Origin: ZC4RG19 sp017577565
GTDB taxonomy: Bacteria > Actinomycetota > Acidimicrobiia > Acidimicrobiales > VFJN01
NCBI GenBank assembly: GCA_047459075.1
Contig: VSCH01000003.1
Location: 1-64,000 of the forward strand
Direction: 5' to 3'
DNA length: 64,000 bases
Below, one piece after another: positions 42,685 through 51,490 of the stretch. A program made the translations under genes and the position numbers. The notes below the pieces were generated by a model that saw nothing but the letters and a program-made list of their open reading frames with translations, did no database searches and was not told the origin of the DNA. Positions within the stretch are counted from its first letter, which is position 1; every line of letters starts with the position of its first letter.

Positions 42685-44235
42685 TCAGACGATCCTCGTC
42701 TGGTGGCCCTTCCAGTACTCGTCCTTGAGCAGGCGCTTGTAGAGCTTGCCGGTGGGGTGGCGGGGCAGCTCGGCCCGGAAGTCGATCGACCGCGGGCACT
42801 TCACGTCGGCCAGGTGCTCGCGGCAGTAGGCGATGAGCTCGCGCTCGAGCTCGGGCCCCGCCTCGTCCATGGACACCGGCTGGACGACGGCCTTGACCTC
42901 CTCGCCGAACTCCTCGTGGGGGATGCCGAAGACCGCCACGTCCATCACCTTGGGGTGGAGGGCGAGGACGTTCTCCGCCTCCTGCGGGTACACGTTCACG
43001 CCCCCGGTGATGATCATGTACGCCTTGCGGTCGGTCAGGTAGAGGAACCCGTCCTCGTCGACGTAGCCGACGTCGCCGAGCGTGGTCCACCCCCGGCCCT
43101 TGGGGTCGCGGCTGGCCGCCGTCTTCTCGGGGTCGTTGTGGTACGAGAACTCGGCGTCGCTGGCGAAGTAGACGGTGCCCGGCTCGCCCGGGGGCAGCTC
43201 GTTGCCCTCGTCGTCGAGGATGTGGACCTCGCCGAGCAGCGGCTTGCCGACGGTGCCCTTGTGGGCCAGCCAGTCCTCGCTGTTGCAGTAGACGAAGCCG
43301 TTGCCCTCGGTGCCGGCGTAGTACTCGTGCAGCACCGGCCCCCACCACTCGATCATCTGCTCCTTGGCCGGGACCGGGCAGGGCGCGGCGGCGTGGACGG
43401 CCACCTCCATCGACGAGACGTCGTAGCGCTTCCGCACCTCCTCCGGCAGCTTGAGCATGCGGATGAACATCGTGGGGACCCACTGGCTGTGGGTGACCCG
43501 GTGGCGCTCGATGAGGGCCAGCGCCTGCTCGGGGTCGAAGCGCTCCATGACGACGACCGTGGCGCCGACGCGCTGGAACGCCATGCAGAACCGCAGCGGG
43601 GCGGCGTGGTAGAGCGGCGCGGGGGACAGGTAGACGCTCTCCGGCTTGGCCCCGAACAGCGCCGTCACGAGGAAGTAGATGGAGTCCCCGGTGCCGAGCG
43701 GGGCGTCCGGCAGCGGCAGCTTGACGCCCTTGGGGCGGCCGGTCGTGCCGGAGGAGTACAGCATGTCCCGGCCCTCGACCCGGTCCTCGTCCAGCGGGGT
43801 CGGGGGCTGGGCGGCCAGCGCCTCCTCCCAGGGCTCGTAGCCCTCGACGGTGCCGTCGAGCATGTAGAGGGCGACCCCGTCGGGGAGGCGGCCGACCAGC
43901 TCCGCGGCCTGGTCGGCCTTGTAGGCCGAGGTGATGAAGACCCGGGCGCCGCAGTCCTCGACGATGTACTCCATCTCCTCGGTCGTGAGCCGGGAGCTCA
44001 TCGCCGTGTAGTAGAGGCCGGCGTAGTGCGCGCCCCACGCGAGGGCGAGGAAGTGCGGGTGGTTCTCGAGGCAGAAGGCGACGTGGTCGCCGGGCTGCAG
44101 GCCGAGCGACCGCAGCACGCGCGAGACCCGGTTGGCCTCGGCGTCGAGCTCGGCGTAGGTGACGACCTGGCCCGAGCCACCCATCACGATCGCCGGCTTG
44201 TCGGGCGTGGTCTGCGCATGCGCACCGGGGAACAT
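42685..44235 (-). CDS. Acyl-CoA synthetase (AMP-dependent ligase)
   Basis: 516 residues from ATG 44235, which gives MFPGAHAQTTPDKPAIV, the usual N-terminus. Longer frames add an implausible tail. The phosphate loop is MLYSSGTTGRPKGVKLP. YAGTEGNGFVY, GDVGYVDEDGFLYLTDRKAYMIITGGVNVYPQEAE and the C-terminal catalytic lysine in PRHPTGKLYKR complete the ANL fold. It activates a carboxylic acid, probably fatty or aromatic, to its CoA thioester through an AMP intermediate. It lies 62 bp upstream of GDPD and diverges from the SirB1 gene. Confidence 0.93.
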   Translation of the reverse strand: MFPGAHAQTTPDKPAIVMGGSGQVVTYAELDAEANRVSRVLRSLGLQPGDHVAFCLENHPHFLALAWGAHYAGLYYTAMSSRLTTEEMEYIVEDCGARVFITSAYKADQAAELVGRLPDGVALYMLDGTVEGYEPWEEALAAQPPTPLDEDRVEGRDMLYSSGTTGRPKGVKLPLPDAPLGTGDSIYFLVTALFGAKPESVYLSPAPLYHAAPLRFCMAFQRVGATVVVMERFDPEQALALIERHRVTHSQWVPTMFIRMLKLPEEVRKRYDVSSMEVAVHAAAPCPVPAKEQMIEWWGPVLHEYYAGTEGNGFVYCNSEDWLAHKGTVGKPLLGEVHILDDEGNELPPGEPGTVYFASDAEFSYHNDPEKTAASRDPKGRGWTTLGDVGYVDEDGFLYLTDRKAYMIITGGVNVYPQEAENVLALHPKVMDVAVFGIPHEEFGEEVKAVVQPVSMDEAGPELERELIAYCREHLADVKCPRSIDFRAELPRHPTGKLYKRLLKDEYWKGHQTRIV

Positions 44236-44242
44236 GCCCGGA

Positions 44243-44248
44243 AACCTA
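44243..44248 (-). promoter_or_regulatory. -10 hexamer TAGGTT of the acyl-CoA synthetase gene
   Basis: TAGGTT on the minus strand lies 7 bases before ATG 44235. This decides the start over upstream in-frame codons and predicts a leaderless transcript. Confidence 0.5.
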
Positions 44249-44322
44249 GCGGTGACCAGGGCCGTGCGTGCCAAACGCCACAGGGTCGCCCGGCCACCCG
44301 CCGTCACCGGTGGCGGCCCCGG

Positions 44323-44328
44323 TAGCGT
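44323..44328 (+). promoter_or_regulatory. -10 hexamer TAGCGT of the SirB1-family gene
   Basis: GGTAGCGT ends 7 bases before GTG 44336, with no ribosome-binding site. The divergent acyl-CoA synthetase promoter lies about 80 bp away. Confidence 0.5.
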
Positions 44329-44335
44329 GGCCGCA

Positions 44336-45112
44336 GTGGACATCACCGACCGGTTCGCCGAGCTCGTGCGCGGCCCGGAGGAGCACTGCCGACTGGACCT
44401 GGGGGCCTTCCTCATCGCCGCGCACGCCCGGGGCGACCTCGACCTCGACGCCGAGCTCGCCCGCCTGGACGAGCTCGCGGCCGGGTGCGCCGCGCCGACC
44501 CTCGACGCGGTGACGGCCCACCTCTTCGGCGACCTCGGGTTCGCCGGCGACGTCGAGGACTACGGCAACCCCCGCAACTCGCTGCTCGACGTCGTGCTCG
44601 ACCGGCGCCGGGGCATCCCCATCACGCTGTCGGTCGTGCTGATCGAGGTCGCCCGGCGCGCCGGGGTCGAGCTGCTCGGCGTGGGCATGCCCGGGCACTT
44701 CCTCGTCCGCGCCGCGGACGACGAGGACCTGTTCATCGACCCGTTCCACCAGAGCGTGCTCGACCGCGAGGGCTGCGAGAAGCTCTTCGCGGTGCTGCAC
44801 GGCCCCCGGGCCCGCTTCGAGCCGCGGTACCTGGAGCCGGTCGGGCCGCGGGCGATCATCGCCCGCATGCTCACCAACCTGCAGCGCTCGTTCGTCAGCG
44901 TCGGCGACCGGGCCGGGGCGCTGTGGGCCCAGTGCCTGCGGGTGCTCGTGCCCGGGGCCACGGTGCGCGACCGCCGCCAGCTCGCCGCCCTGCTGGCGGC
45001 GAACGGCCGGTTCGACGCCGCCGCCGTCGAGCTCGAGGCGCTGGCCGAGCCCGGGCCTGACGGCGCCCGCGACCGCCTGGCGGCCCGGGCGATGCGCGCC
45101 CGGCTGAACTGA
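44336..45112 (+). CDS. SirB1/transglutaminase-like family protein
   Basis: 258 residues. The family core is YGNPRNSLLDVVLDRRRGIPITLSVVLIEVARRAGVELLGVGMPGHFLVRA, followed by LFIDPFHQSVLDREGC and a helical tail with TPR-like repeats (NLQRSFVSVGDRAGALWAQ). Transglutaminase-like proteins of this group are widespread but their biochemical function is unsettled. GTG 44336 is supported by a TAGCGT -10 at the leaderless distance. Confidence 0.88.
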   Translation: MDITDRFAELVRGPEEHCRLDLGAFLIAAHARGDLDLDAELARLDELAAGCAAPTLDAVTAHLFGDLGFAGDVEDYGNPRNSLLDVVLDRRRGIPITLSVVLIEVARRAGVELLGVGMPGHFLVRAADDEDLFIDPFHQSVLDREGCEKLFAVLHGPRARFEPRYLEPVGPRAIIARMLTNLQRSFVSVGDRAGALWAQCLRVLVPGATVRDRRQLAALLAANGRFDAAAVELEALAEPGPDGARDRLAARAMRARLN

Positions 45113-45156
45113 CCGCCGGCACCCCGGGGGCCCGTCCCGGCCCGCCGTTTCGGCGC

Positions 45157-45172
45157 TTGACCGATCGGTCAA
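45157..45172. promoter_or_regulatory. Perfect 16-bp palindrome TTGACCGATCGGTCAA, candidate operator
   Basis: The palindrome lies one base upstream of the -10 TACCGT of the acyl-CoA dehydrogenase gene. Palindromes of the form TTGACC...GGTCAA are typical of TetR-family lipid regulators. No regulator gene is adjacent, so the factor would act in trans. Confidence 0.6.
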
Positions 45173-45173
45173 G

Positions 45174-45179
45174 TACCGT
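45174..45179 (+). promoter_or_regulatory. -10 hexamer TACCGT of the acyl-CoA dehydrogenase gene
   Basis: TACCGT lies 8 bases before ATG 45188 and directly after the palindrome, so a bound repressor would block RNA polymerase. Confidence 0.5.
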
Positions 45180-45187
45180 GACCAGCC

Positions 45188-46402
45188 ATGGCGCTGACCG
45201 ACACCGTGCGTTCCGACACCCGCTCCGACGACGAGCGGCGAGTGCTCGAGCTGTGCGAGCGCCTGCTCGACGAGCGGCCGCCCCGCACGACGGACCCGGT
45301 CGACTTCCTCGGCCACCAGTTCGACCTGGGGCTGGCCTGGGTCCACTTCCCCGAGGGGCACGGCGGCCTCGGCCTCTCCCCGGGGCTGCAGAAGCTCGTC
45401 AACGAGACGCTGGCCAGGGCCGGGGCGCCGCGCGCCGGCGCGCTCAACCCGATCGGCCACGGCATGGCGGCGCCGACCATCGTCACCCACGGCTCGGAGG
45501 AGCAGAAGCGCCGCTACCTCCGCCCGCTCTTCACCAACGAGGAGATCTGGTGCCAGCTGTTCTCCGAGCCGGGCGCCGGCTCGGACGTGGCCAGCCTCGC
45601 CACCCGGGCGGTGCGCGACGGCGACGAGTGGGTGGTCAACGGGCAGAAGGTGTGGACCACCCTGGCGCACGTCGCCCGCTGGGGGCTGCTCGTCGCCCGC
45701 ACCGACCCCGACGTGCCCAAGCACAAGGGCCTGACCTACTTCGTCGTCGACATGCACGCGCCCGGCGTCGAGGTGCGGCCGCTGTACCAGATCACCGGCG
45801 AGGCCGAGTTCAACGAGGTCTACTTCACCGACGTGCGGATCCCCGACGCCGAGCGACTGGGCGAGGTCGGCGAGGGCTGGCGGGTGTCGCTGACCACGCT
45901 GATGAACGAGCGCGTCGCGATCGGCGGGCAGATCCCGCCCCGGGGCAGCGGCTTCATCGGCGAGCTGATGAAGGTCTACGAGGCGACCAAGCCCCACGAC
46001 GGCGCCACCCGCGACCGGGTGGTGCAGCTGTGGATCCGTGCCGAGGTGCTGCGCCTGACCAACATCCGGGCGAGCCACAACCGGGCGAAGGGCACGCCGG
46101 GGCCCGAGGGGTCGATCGGCAAGCTGGCGATGGCCGAGCTGCACAAGGAGATCACCGAGTGCGCCGTCGACCTGCTGGGCCCCGAGGGGACGCTGTACCC
46201 GACGGGCTACCCGATGGCCCGCCCCCGCACGACCGCGCAGTGGAGCAACCCGCACCAGGCGTTCCTGCGCTCCCGGGCCAACTCGATCGAGGGCGGCACG
46301 ACCGAGATCATGAAGAACATCCTCGGCGAGCGGGTGCTCGGCCTGCCGGGCGACGTCCGGGTCGACAAGGACCTGCCCTGGAGCCAGGTGCCCCGGTCCT
46401 GA
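45188..46402 (+). CDS. Acyl-CoA dehydrogenase (actinobacterial FadE type)
   Basis: 404 residues from ATG 45188. Signatures: FSEPGAGSDVASLATRAVRDGDEWVVNGQKVWTTLAH and the C-terminal RANSIEGGTTEIMKNILGERVLGLP, which is common in actinobacterial FadE proteins. LMNERVAIGG (Glu241) lies where the alternative catalytic Glu is found in some members. It oxidises an acyl-CoA to the enoyl-CoA with FAD. It is monocistronic by position, with a perfect palindrome overlapping its promoter. The next gene is pyruvate kinase after 147 bp. Confidence 0.92.
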   Translation: MALTDTVRSDTRSDDERRVLELCERLLDERPPRTTDPVDFLGHQFDLGLAWVHFPEGHGGLGLSPGLQKLVNETLARAGAPRAGALNPIGHGMAAPTIVTHGSEEQKRRYLRPLFTNEEIWCQLFSEPGAGSDVASLATRAVRDGDEWVVNGQKVWTTLAHVARWGLLVARTDPDVPKHKGLTYFVVDMHAPGVEVRPLYQITGEAEFNEVYFTDVRIPDAERLGEVGEGWRVSLTTLMNERVAIGGQIPPRGSGFIGELMKVYEATKPHDGATRDRVVQLWIRAEVLRLTNIRASHNRAKGTPGPEGSIGKLAMAELHKEITECAVDLLGPEGTLYPTGYPMARPRTTAQWSNPHQAFLRSRANSIEGGTTEIMKNILGERVLGLPGDVRVDKDLPWSQVPRS

Positions 46403-46549
46403 CCCGCACCTGGGCGCCGGGCGGCGGGGCGGGCCCTCCGCCGCGGGCCGGCGCTGTCGACGCCCGGAGGTCGGTGCGCGATCGTGATGCACGCCCCGGC
46501 GTCCGGCCCGGCGCGCACCCGGCGCCCGGCGACCGCGGGGCGACCCGCC

Positions 46550-47971
46550 ATGCGCCGCACGAAGATCGTCGCCACCCTCGGCCCGGCGTCGGGCACGCCC
46601 GCCGTCATCGGCGAGATGCTCGACGCGGGCATGGACGTCGCCCGCCTCGGCCTGGCCCACGGCACGCCCGAGGAGCACCGCGCCGCGATGGCGATGGTGC
46701 GGGACGAGGCCCGCCGGCGGGGGCGGATCGTCGGCGTGCTCGCCGACCTGCCCGGCCCCAAGGTCCGCACCGGCCCGTTCCCCGAGGGCGGGTCCTTCCT
46801 CGCCGAGGGCGCCGAGGTCGTGCTCGTCGCCGGCGAGGGCCCGAGCAGCGGGGAGCGCATCGAGGTCGACGAGCCCGAGGTCGCGCAGGTCGTCGAGCCC
46901 GGCGCCACCGTCGTCCTCGGCGACGGCACGGTCGTGCTCGAGGTCGTCGCCGTCGAGGGCGACACCGTGCGGGCCCGGGTGCAGGCCGGCGGCCGGCTGC
47001 AGGGGCGGCCCGGCGCCCACCTCCCCTCCGACCGCTGGCGGCCGCCGGTGCCGACGGAGGACGACCTGCGGCTCATCGACGCCGTCGCCCGCGAGGCCGA
47101 CTGGGTGGCCGTGTCGTTCGTCCGCCGGCCCGAGGAGCTCCGCCGGGTCCGGGAGGCGCTCGGCGACGACGGCCCCCGGCTGATGGCGAAGATCGAGACC
47201 CGGGCCGCGGTCGAGCACCTCGACGAGCTGATGACCGTGGCCGACGGGATCATGGTCGCCCGGGGCGACCTCGGCATCGACGCCCCGATCGAGGACGTCC
47301 CGCACCTGCAGAAGCGCATCATCCGGGCCTGCGCCGCCCGGGGCCTCCCCGTGGTGACGGCGACGCAGATGCTCGAGTCGATGGTGTCGGCCGCCCGGCC
47401 CACCCGGGCCGAGGCCACCGACGTCGCCAACGCCGTCGCCGACGGCACCGACGCGCTCATGCTCTCGGCCGAGACCGCCATCGGCCGCGACCCCGCGCTC
47501 GCCGTGCGCACGATGGCCCGCATCGCCGAGCGGGCCGAGCAGGCCGAGGAGATGCACGCCGTGCCGGTCGACCGGGGCGTCGTCTCCCGGCGCGTGCCGT
47601 CGACGGGCGCGGTCACCCTGGCCATGGCGCACGCCGCCCTCCGGGCCGCCGACGAGCTGGGCCTGGCCGCGATCGTCTGCTGCACGCGGGCCGGCACCAC
47701 GGCGCGGGCCATGGCGGCCCTGCGCCCCCGGGCCCGCCTCGTCGGCGCCAGCCCGTCGCCGGCGACCGCCCGCCAGCTGACCCTGTCCTGGGGCGTCGAG
47801 CCCCTGGAGGTGGCCGAGTACCACACGACCGACGAGATGGTCTGGTGCGTCGTCGAGGCCGCGGTCGAGGCGGGGGTCGTGCACCACGGCGAGGCCATCG
47901 CCGTGCTCGCCGGGGCCCCGGACGCCGCCGCCCGCACGACCGACGTGCTGCGGGTCGTCCAGGTCGAGTAG
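46550..47971 (+). CDS. pyk: Pyruvate kinase with altered potassium-site motif
   Basis: 473 residues if the start is ATG 46550 (MRRTKIVATLGPASG). GTG 46484 or ATG 46487 would add about 22 residues. Conserved features are LADLPGPKVRTG, the catalytic MAKIET lysine and glutamate, MVARGDLG, TATQMLESM and PTRAEATDVANAVADGTDALMLSAETAIG. The usual N-F/L-S-H-G is G34-L-A36-H-G, so the Asn and Ser that bind K+ in known enzymes are lost. The C-terminal domain is intact. The enzyme makes ATP and pyruvate from PEP. The change may make it K+-independent or alter its function. Confidence 0.87.
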   Translation: MRRTKIVATLGPASGTPAVIGEMLDAGMDVARLGLAHGTPEEHRAAMAMVRDEARRRGRIVGVLADLPGPKVRTGPFPEGGSFLAEGAEVVLVAGEGPSSGERIEVDEPEVAQVVEPGATVVLGDGTVVLEVVAVEGDTVRARVQAGGRLQGRPGAHLPSDRWRPPVPTEDDLRLIDAVAREADWVAVSFVRRPEELRRVREALGDDGPRLMAKIETRAAVEHLDELMTVADGIMVARGDLGIDAPIEDVPHLQKRIIRACAARGLPVVTATQMLESMVSAARPTRAEATDVANAVADGTDALMLSAETAIGRDPALAVRTMARIAERAEQAEEMHAVPVDRGVVSRRVPSTGAVTLAMAHAALRAADELGLAAIVCCTRAGTTARAMAALRPRARLVGASPSPATARQLTLSWGVEPLEVAEYHTTDEMVWCVVEAAVEAGVVHHGEAIAVLAGAPDAAARTTDVLRVVQVE

Positions 47972-47981
47972 CACCTCCGGC

Positions 47982-48836
47982 GTGGTCGAGCAGGCAGGCA
48001 CGGCGCACCGGCCGGACGGCGAGCGCAGGGTCCGGGACGGCATCTGGGGCGACGAGGTGGGGGAGGGGCCGCTCGTCGTCCTCGTCCACGGGGCGCTGGA
48101 CCGCTCCAGCGGGATGCTGCGGGTGCGGCGGGCGCTGCGGGGTCCGGCGCGGGTCGTGCGCTACGACCGCCGGGGGGACGCCCGGTCGCTCCCGACCGGC
48201 CCGCCGGCGTCGTTCGACGACCAGGTGGACGACCTGCTGGCCGTGCTCGACGGGCGGCGGGCGGTGCTGGCCGGCCACAGCTTCGGCGGGCTCGTCTGCC
48301 TGGCCGCCGCCGAGCGCCACCCCGAGCTGGTGGCCGCCGTGCTCGCCTACGAGGCGCCCATGCCCTGGGAGCCCTGGTGGCCCTCGCAGGGCGCCGGCAG
48401 CCGGGCGCTGGCCGACGCCGGGGGCGCCGACCCGGCGGTCCCCGTCGACGCGGAGCGGGCCGGGGACGCGGCCGAGCGGTTCCTCCGCCGCATGATCGGC
48501 GACGCCGCCTGGGAGCGCCTGCCCGCCGCCGTGCGGGCCGAGCGGCGGGCCGAGGGCCCGACGCTCGTCGCCGAGCTCCGCTCGGTCCGGCCGCCGGCGC
48601 CCCGGCCCTACGACCCGGCGCGCGTCGCCGTGCCGGTCGTCGCCGCCCACGGGTCCCGGACGGCCGACCACCACGTCCGGGCCGCCGAGGCCCTCGCGCG
48701 CGCCGCACCCCGGGCCGAGTTGGCCATCATCGAGGGTGCCGGGCACGGCGCGCACCTGACCCACCCCGAGGCGTTCGCCGGCCTGGTGCAGCGCGCGATG
48801 GAGCTCGCCCGCGAGGGCGCAGGCGAAGGAGGGTGA
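47982..48836 (+). CDS. Alpha/beta hydrolase
   Basis: 284 residues from GTG 47982. VVLVHGALDRSSGM is the oxyanion-hole region, VLAGHSFGGLVCLAAA holds the nucleophilic Ser, and the catalytic His is in EGAGHGAHLTHPEAF. YDRRGDARS is the usual strand 4 block. Substrate unknown. It ends one base before the patatin gene and shares its orientation with pyk, so it could be the second gene of a pyk-hydrolase-patatin run. Confidence 0.87.
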   Translation: MVEQAGTAHRPDGERRVRDGIWGDEVGEGPLVVLVHGALDRSSGMLRVRRALRGPARVVRYDRRGDARSLPTGPPASFDDQVDDLLAVLDGRRAVLAGHSFGGLVCLAAAERHPELVAAVLAYEAPMPWEPWWPSQGAGSRALADAGGADPAVPVDAERAGDAAERFLRRMIGDAAWERLPAAVRAERRAEGPTLVAELRSVRPPAPRPYDPARVAVPVVAAHGSRTADHHVRAAEALARAAPRAELAIIEGAGHGAHLTHPEAFAGLVQRAMELAREGAGEGG

Positions 48837-48837
48837 C

Positions 48838-49869
48838 GTGGCGATCATGCAGCGGTGGTTCCGCCGGCGCCGACCGGGCCCGGTGGCGTTCGTGCTGTCG
48901 GGGGGCGGCAACCTGGGGGCGCTGCAGATCGGCATGCTCCGCGCGCTGGCGGAGCACGACATCGTGCCGGACATGGTGCTCGGCTGCTCGGTCGGGGCGA
49001 TCAACGGCGCCGCGCTGGCCCAGGACCCGACCCTGGCGGGCATCGGCCGGCTCGAGCACCTGTGGCGGGAGCTCGACGGCGACGACCTCATGCCCCGGGG
49101 CATCCTGCCCCGGCCGCTCGCGCTCGCCCGCCGGGGCGAGTCCCTGCACGGCAACGAGGGCCTGCGCCGGGTGCTGGAGCAGGAGCTGACGGCCCGCACC
49201 TTCGAGGAGCTGGCCGTGCGGTTCCAGTGCGTGGCCACGGACGTGATCGGCGTGCGCGAGGTGTGGTTCGACAGCGGGCCGCTGATCGAGCCCGTCCTCG
49301 CCTCCGCCGCGCTGCCCGCCGTCTACCCGGCGGTCGAGATCGACGGCGTGCGCTACCTGGACGGCGCCATCGTCAACGACGTGCCGATGGGCCGGGCCGT
49401 CGAGCTGGGCGCCCGGACCATCTACGTCCTGCAGGTCGGCGCCTTCTCGCGCCCCCGGCCCGAGCCCCGGCGCCCGCTCGACGTGGCCATCCAGTCGTAC
49501 TGGATCGCCCGCCACCACCGCTTCAAGCGGGAGCTGGCCGCCATGCCCGACGACGTCGACGTCCACCTGCTGCCGACCGGGCAGACGCCGACCATGCGCT
49601 ACGACGACTTCACCCGGTCGGCCGAGCTCATGCGCATCGCCTACGAGGCGACCACCGACTACCTCGAAGGCCGGCCGTCCACGCCCGAGATGCCGGCCGG
49701 CGAGCCCGAGCGGCGCGGCGTGCTGTCGTTCGTCCGCCGGCGGGCGGCCGGCGAGCCGGACGGTGCCGACGGCGAGGCGACGGACGAGGAGGCGGCCGGG
49801 GCCGACGGCGAGCGCGCCGACGGTGGCGAGGGCGTGGACGCGACCGCCGCGGGCGAGGCCCGGGGCTGA
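48838..49869 (+). CDS. Patatin-like phospholipase
   Basis: 343 residues from GTG 48838, with GGAGGG upstream. The active-site features of the patatin family are all visible: the oxyanion motif SGGGNLGALQIG, the nucleophile in GCSVGAINGA and the catalytic Asp in YLDGAIVNDVP. The last 60 residues are acidic and low complexity, unusual for the family and probably disordered. A basic N-terminus (RWFRRRR) may contact membrane. It hydrolyses acyl esters of lipids. It directly follows an alpha/beta hydrolase gene. Confidence 0.9.
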   Translation: MAIMQRWFRRRRPGPVAFVLSGGGNLGALQIGMLRALAEHDIVPDMVLGCSVGAINGAALAQDPTLAGIGRLEHLWRELDGDDLMPRGILPRPLALARRGESLHGNEGLRRVLEQELTARTFEELAVRFQCVATDVIGVREVWFDSGPLIEPVLASAALPAVYPAVEIDGVRYLDGAIVNDVPMGRAVELGARTIYVLQVGAFSRPRPEPRRPLDVAIQSYWIARHHRFKRELAAMPDDVDVHLLPTGQTPTMRYDDFTRSAELMRIAYEATTDYLEGRPSTPEMPAGEPERRGVLSFVRRRAAGEPDGADGEATDEEAAGADGERADGGEGVDATAAGEARG

Positions 49870-49918
49870 CGGTCGGACGGGGGAGGGCACCGCCGCGCCG
49901 CCCGCAGGCCGCCGACGC

Positions 49919-49924
49919 CACAAT
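49919..49924 (+). promoter_or_regulatory. -10-like hexamer CACAAT of the DUF3151 gene
   Basis: CACAAT keeps the A and final T of the -10 consensus and lies 7 bases before ATG 49932. It supports that ATG over the in-frame ATG 49923. Confidence 0.35.
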
Positions 49925-49931
49925 GGCGGGG

Positions 49932-50372
49932 ATGGCCGACGCACCCGTGAACCTCAGCCCCGGCGGCCCGCCCGAGACCGTCCTCGACGACGAGCCGGCC
50001 GAGGCGCTCGCCGCGCTCGACGAGGCGCTGGGCCGGCCCGAGGGCGAGCGGCGGGCCGCGGTGGCCGCCGTCGCCCGGCGCTGGCCGCGGTTCCTCGACG
50101 CCTGGGCGCAGCTCGCCCGACTCAGCGACGACGACGTCGAGCGGTACGCGTACAGCCGGGTCGGCTACCACCGCGGCCTCGACCGGCTCCGGGCCAACGG
50201 CTGGCGGGGGTCGGGCTACGTGCGCTGGCGCCACCCGCAGAACCGCGGGTTCCTGCGGGCGCTCGACGGGCTGCGGGCGGCGGCCGCGGCCATCGGCGAG
50301 GAGGACGAGGCCGCCCGGTGCGAGCAGTTCCTCCGCCAGCTCGACCCCGACTGGCCGCCGGCCGACCTCTGA
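49932..50372 (+). CDS. DUF3151 family protein
   Basis: 146 residues from ATG 49932. The start PVNLSPGGPPETVL and the interior YAYSRVGYHRGLDRLRANGWRGSGYVRWRHPQNRGFLRALDGLR are typical of this small actinobacterial family. It is helical and soluble, and the function is unknown. It follows the patatin gene by 62 bp and converges on a hydrolase gene after 22 bp. Confidence 0.88.
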   Translation: MADAPVNLSPGGPPETVLDDEPAEALAALDEALGRPEGERRAAVAAVARRWPRFLDAWAQLARLSDDDVERYAYSRVGYHRGLDRLRANGWRGSGYVRWRHPQNRGFLRALDGLRAAAAAIGEEDEAARCEQFLRQLDPDWPPADL

Positions 50373-50394
50373 CCGGCCCGCGGGCCCGCCCGGC

Positions 50395-51267
50395 TCAGCT
50401 GTCGCCGTCGAGGACCGCCCGCAGCGTGGCGGCGAAGGCGTCGGGCTCGCCCGTCTGGCCGTACTCGCCGCCGAGGAAGCCGGCGTGGTCGCCCGGGAAC
50501 ACGACGGGGCTCGTGCCCAGGCGCTCGGCGACGGCCGCGGCCGCCCGGGCGCACAACTGCCCCTCCGAGGCGGCGCCGGCGGCCAGCACCACCCGGGTGG
50601 GGGCGGCGGCGATGGCCGCCAGGTCGGGCACGAACTCCGGGGTCGCGGCCGCGGCGGGGCCGAAGAGCGGGTCGTCGCGCGAGCCGTCGTCCCCGGTCGG
50701 CAGCCCGAACTGCGCGGGGTCGGGCGCCGGGCGGTCGAGCCAGTCGTCGGGCAGCGGGCCGACGTGGCTCGTCAGCGCGATGAACGAGGCCATCGCCGCG
50801 CCCCAGCCCTCGGCCATGTAGCGCTCGCGCACCGCCTTCATGGCGGCGACGAGGACGTCCTTGTCGGGCAGCACGTCGAGGAGCGGCGGCTCGTGGGCGA
50901 CGAGGGTGGCCACGTCACCGGGGTGGGCGGCGACCCAGGCCAGCCCGTCGACCGCGCCGCCGCTGCTGGCGAAGACGTCGACCGGGCCGCCGACGACCTC
51001 GACCAGCCGGTGGAGGTCGTCGGCCCGGGTGGCGGGCGTGACGGGCGCACCGGGGTCGACGACGGTGCTGCGGTCGATGCCGCGAGGGTCGTAGGTGACG
51101 ACGGTGCGGTCGGGGAAGTGGCCGGCCAGGGTGCCGAAGCCCGCGGCCGCCATCGGCGAGCCGATGAGCAGCAGCGGGCGGGCCGGACCGGGGCGCTCCG
51201 GGGCCCGGACGTCGTAGGTCAGCACGGCGCCGGGCACCTCCAGGGTGCGGGTCACGATGTCACGCAT
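50395..51267 (-). CDS. Alpha/beta hydrolase
   Basis: 290 residues from ATG 51267. PLLLIGSPMAAAGFGTLAGHF, TYDPRGIDRS and the nucleophile region VFASSGGAVDGLAWV (S-S-G-G instead of the usual G-x-S-x-G) are visible, with the C-terminal His in FPGDHAGFLGG. The related actinobacterial hydrolases act on small esters or epoxides. The altered nucleophile elbow leaves activity uncertain. The 223-bp region 51268-51490 separates it from the divergent lipoprotein gene and shows no further ORF. Confidence 0.82.
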   Translation of the reverse strand: MRDIVTRTLEVPGAVLTYDVRAPERPGPARPLLLIGSPMAAAGFGTLAGHFPDRTVVTYDPRGIDRSTVVDPGAPVTPATRADDLHRLVEVVGGPVDVFASSGGAVDGLAWVAAHPGDVATLVAHEPPLLDVLPDKDVLVAAMKAVRERYMAEGWGAAMASFIALTSHVGPLPDDWLDRPAPDPAQFGLPTGDDGSRDDPLFGPAAAATPEFVPDLAAIAAAPTRVVLAAGAASEGQLCARAAAAVAERLGTSPVVFPGDHAGFLGGEYGQTGEPDAFAATLRAVLDGDS

Positions 51268-51490
51268 GCCCAACAGACGGCGCGGAGGCCGAGAACTCAT
51301 CGCGCCCCGCGGCGTCGTGCCGTTCCTGGCGTCCGTGGGGCGCGCACGGGCGGGTGGGGGACGCCGGAACGGGGACGGGGCGGGGTGGCGGGCGCGGGGG
51401 CGCACGCACCCCGCCGGGGGAACGCGATGGCGTCCGCAGCCCGTGGCGGGGCAGCATCGGCACCCGATCGACGTCGGCCGAGGAGCTGGG

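Noticed and set aside
50373..50394. GC palindrome between DUF3151 and a hydrolase as a terminator
   Set aside because: The stem is only about five base pairs and the gap is very short.
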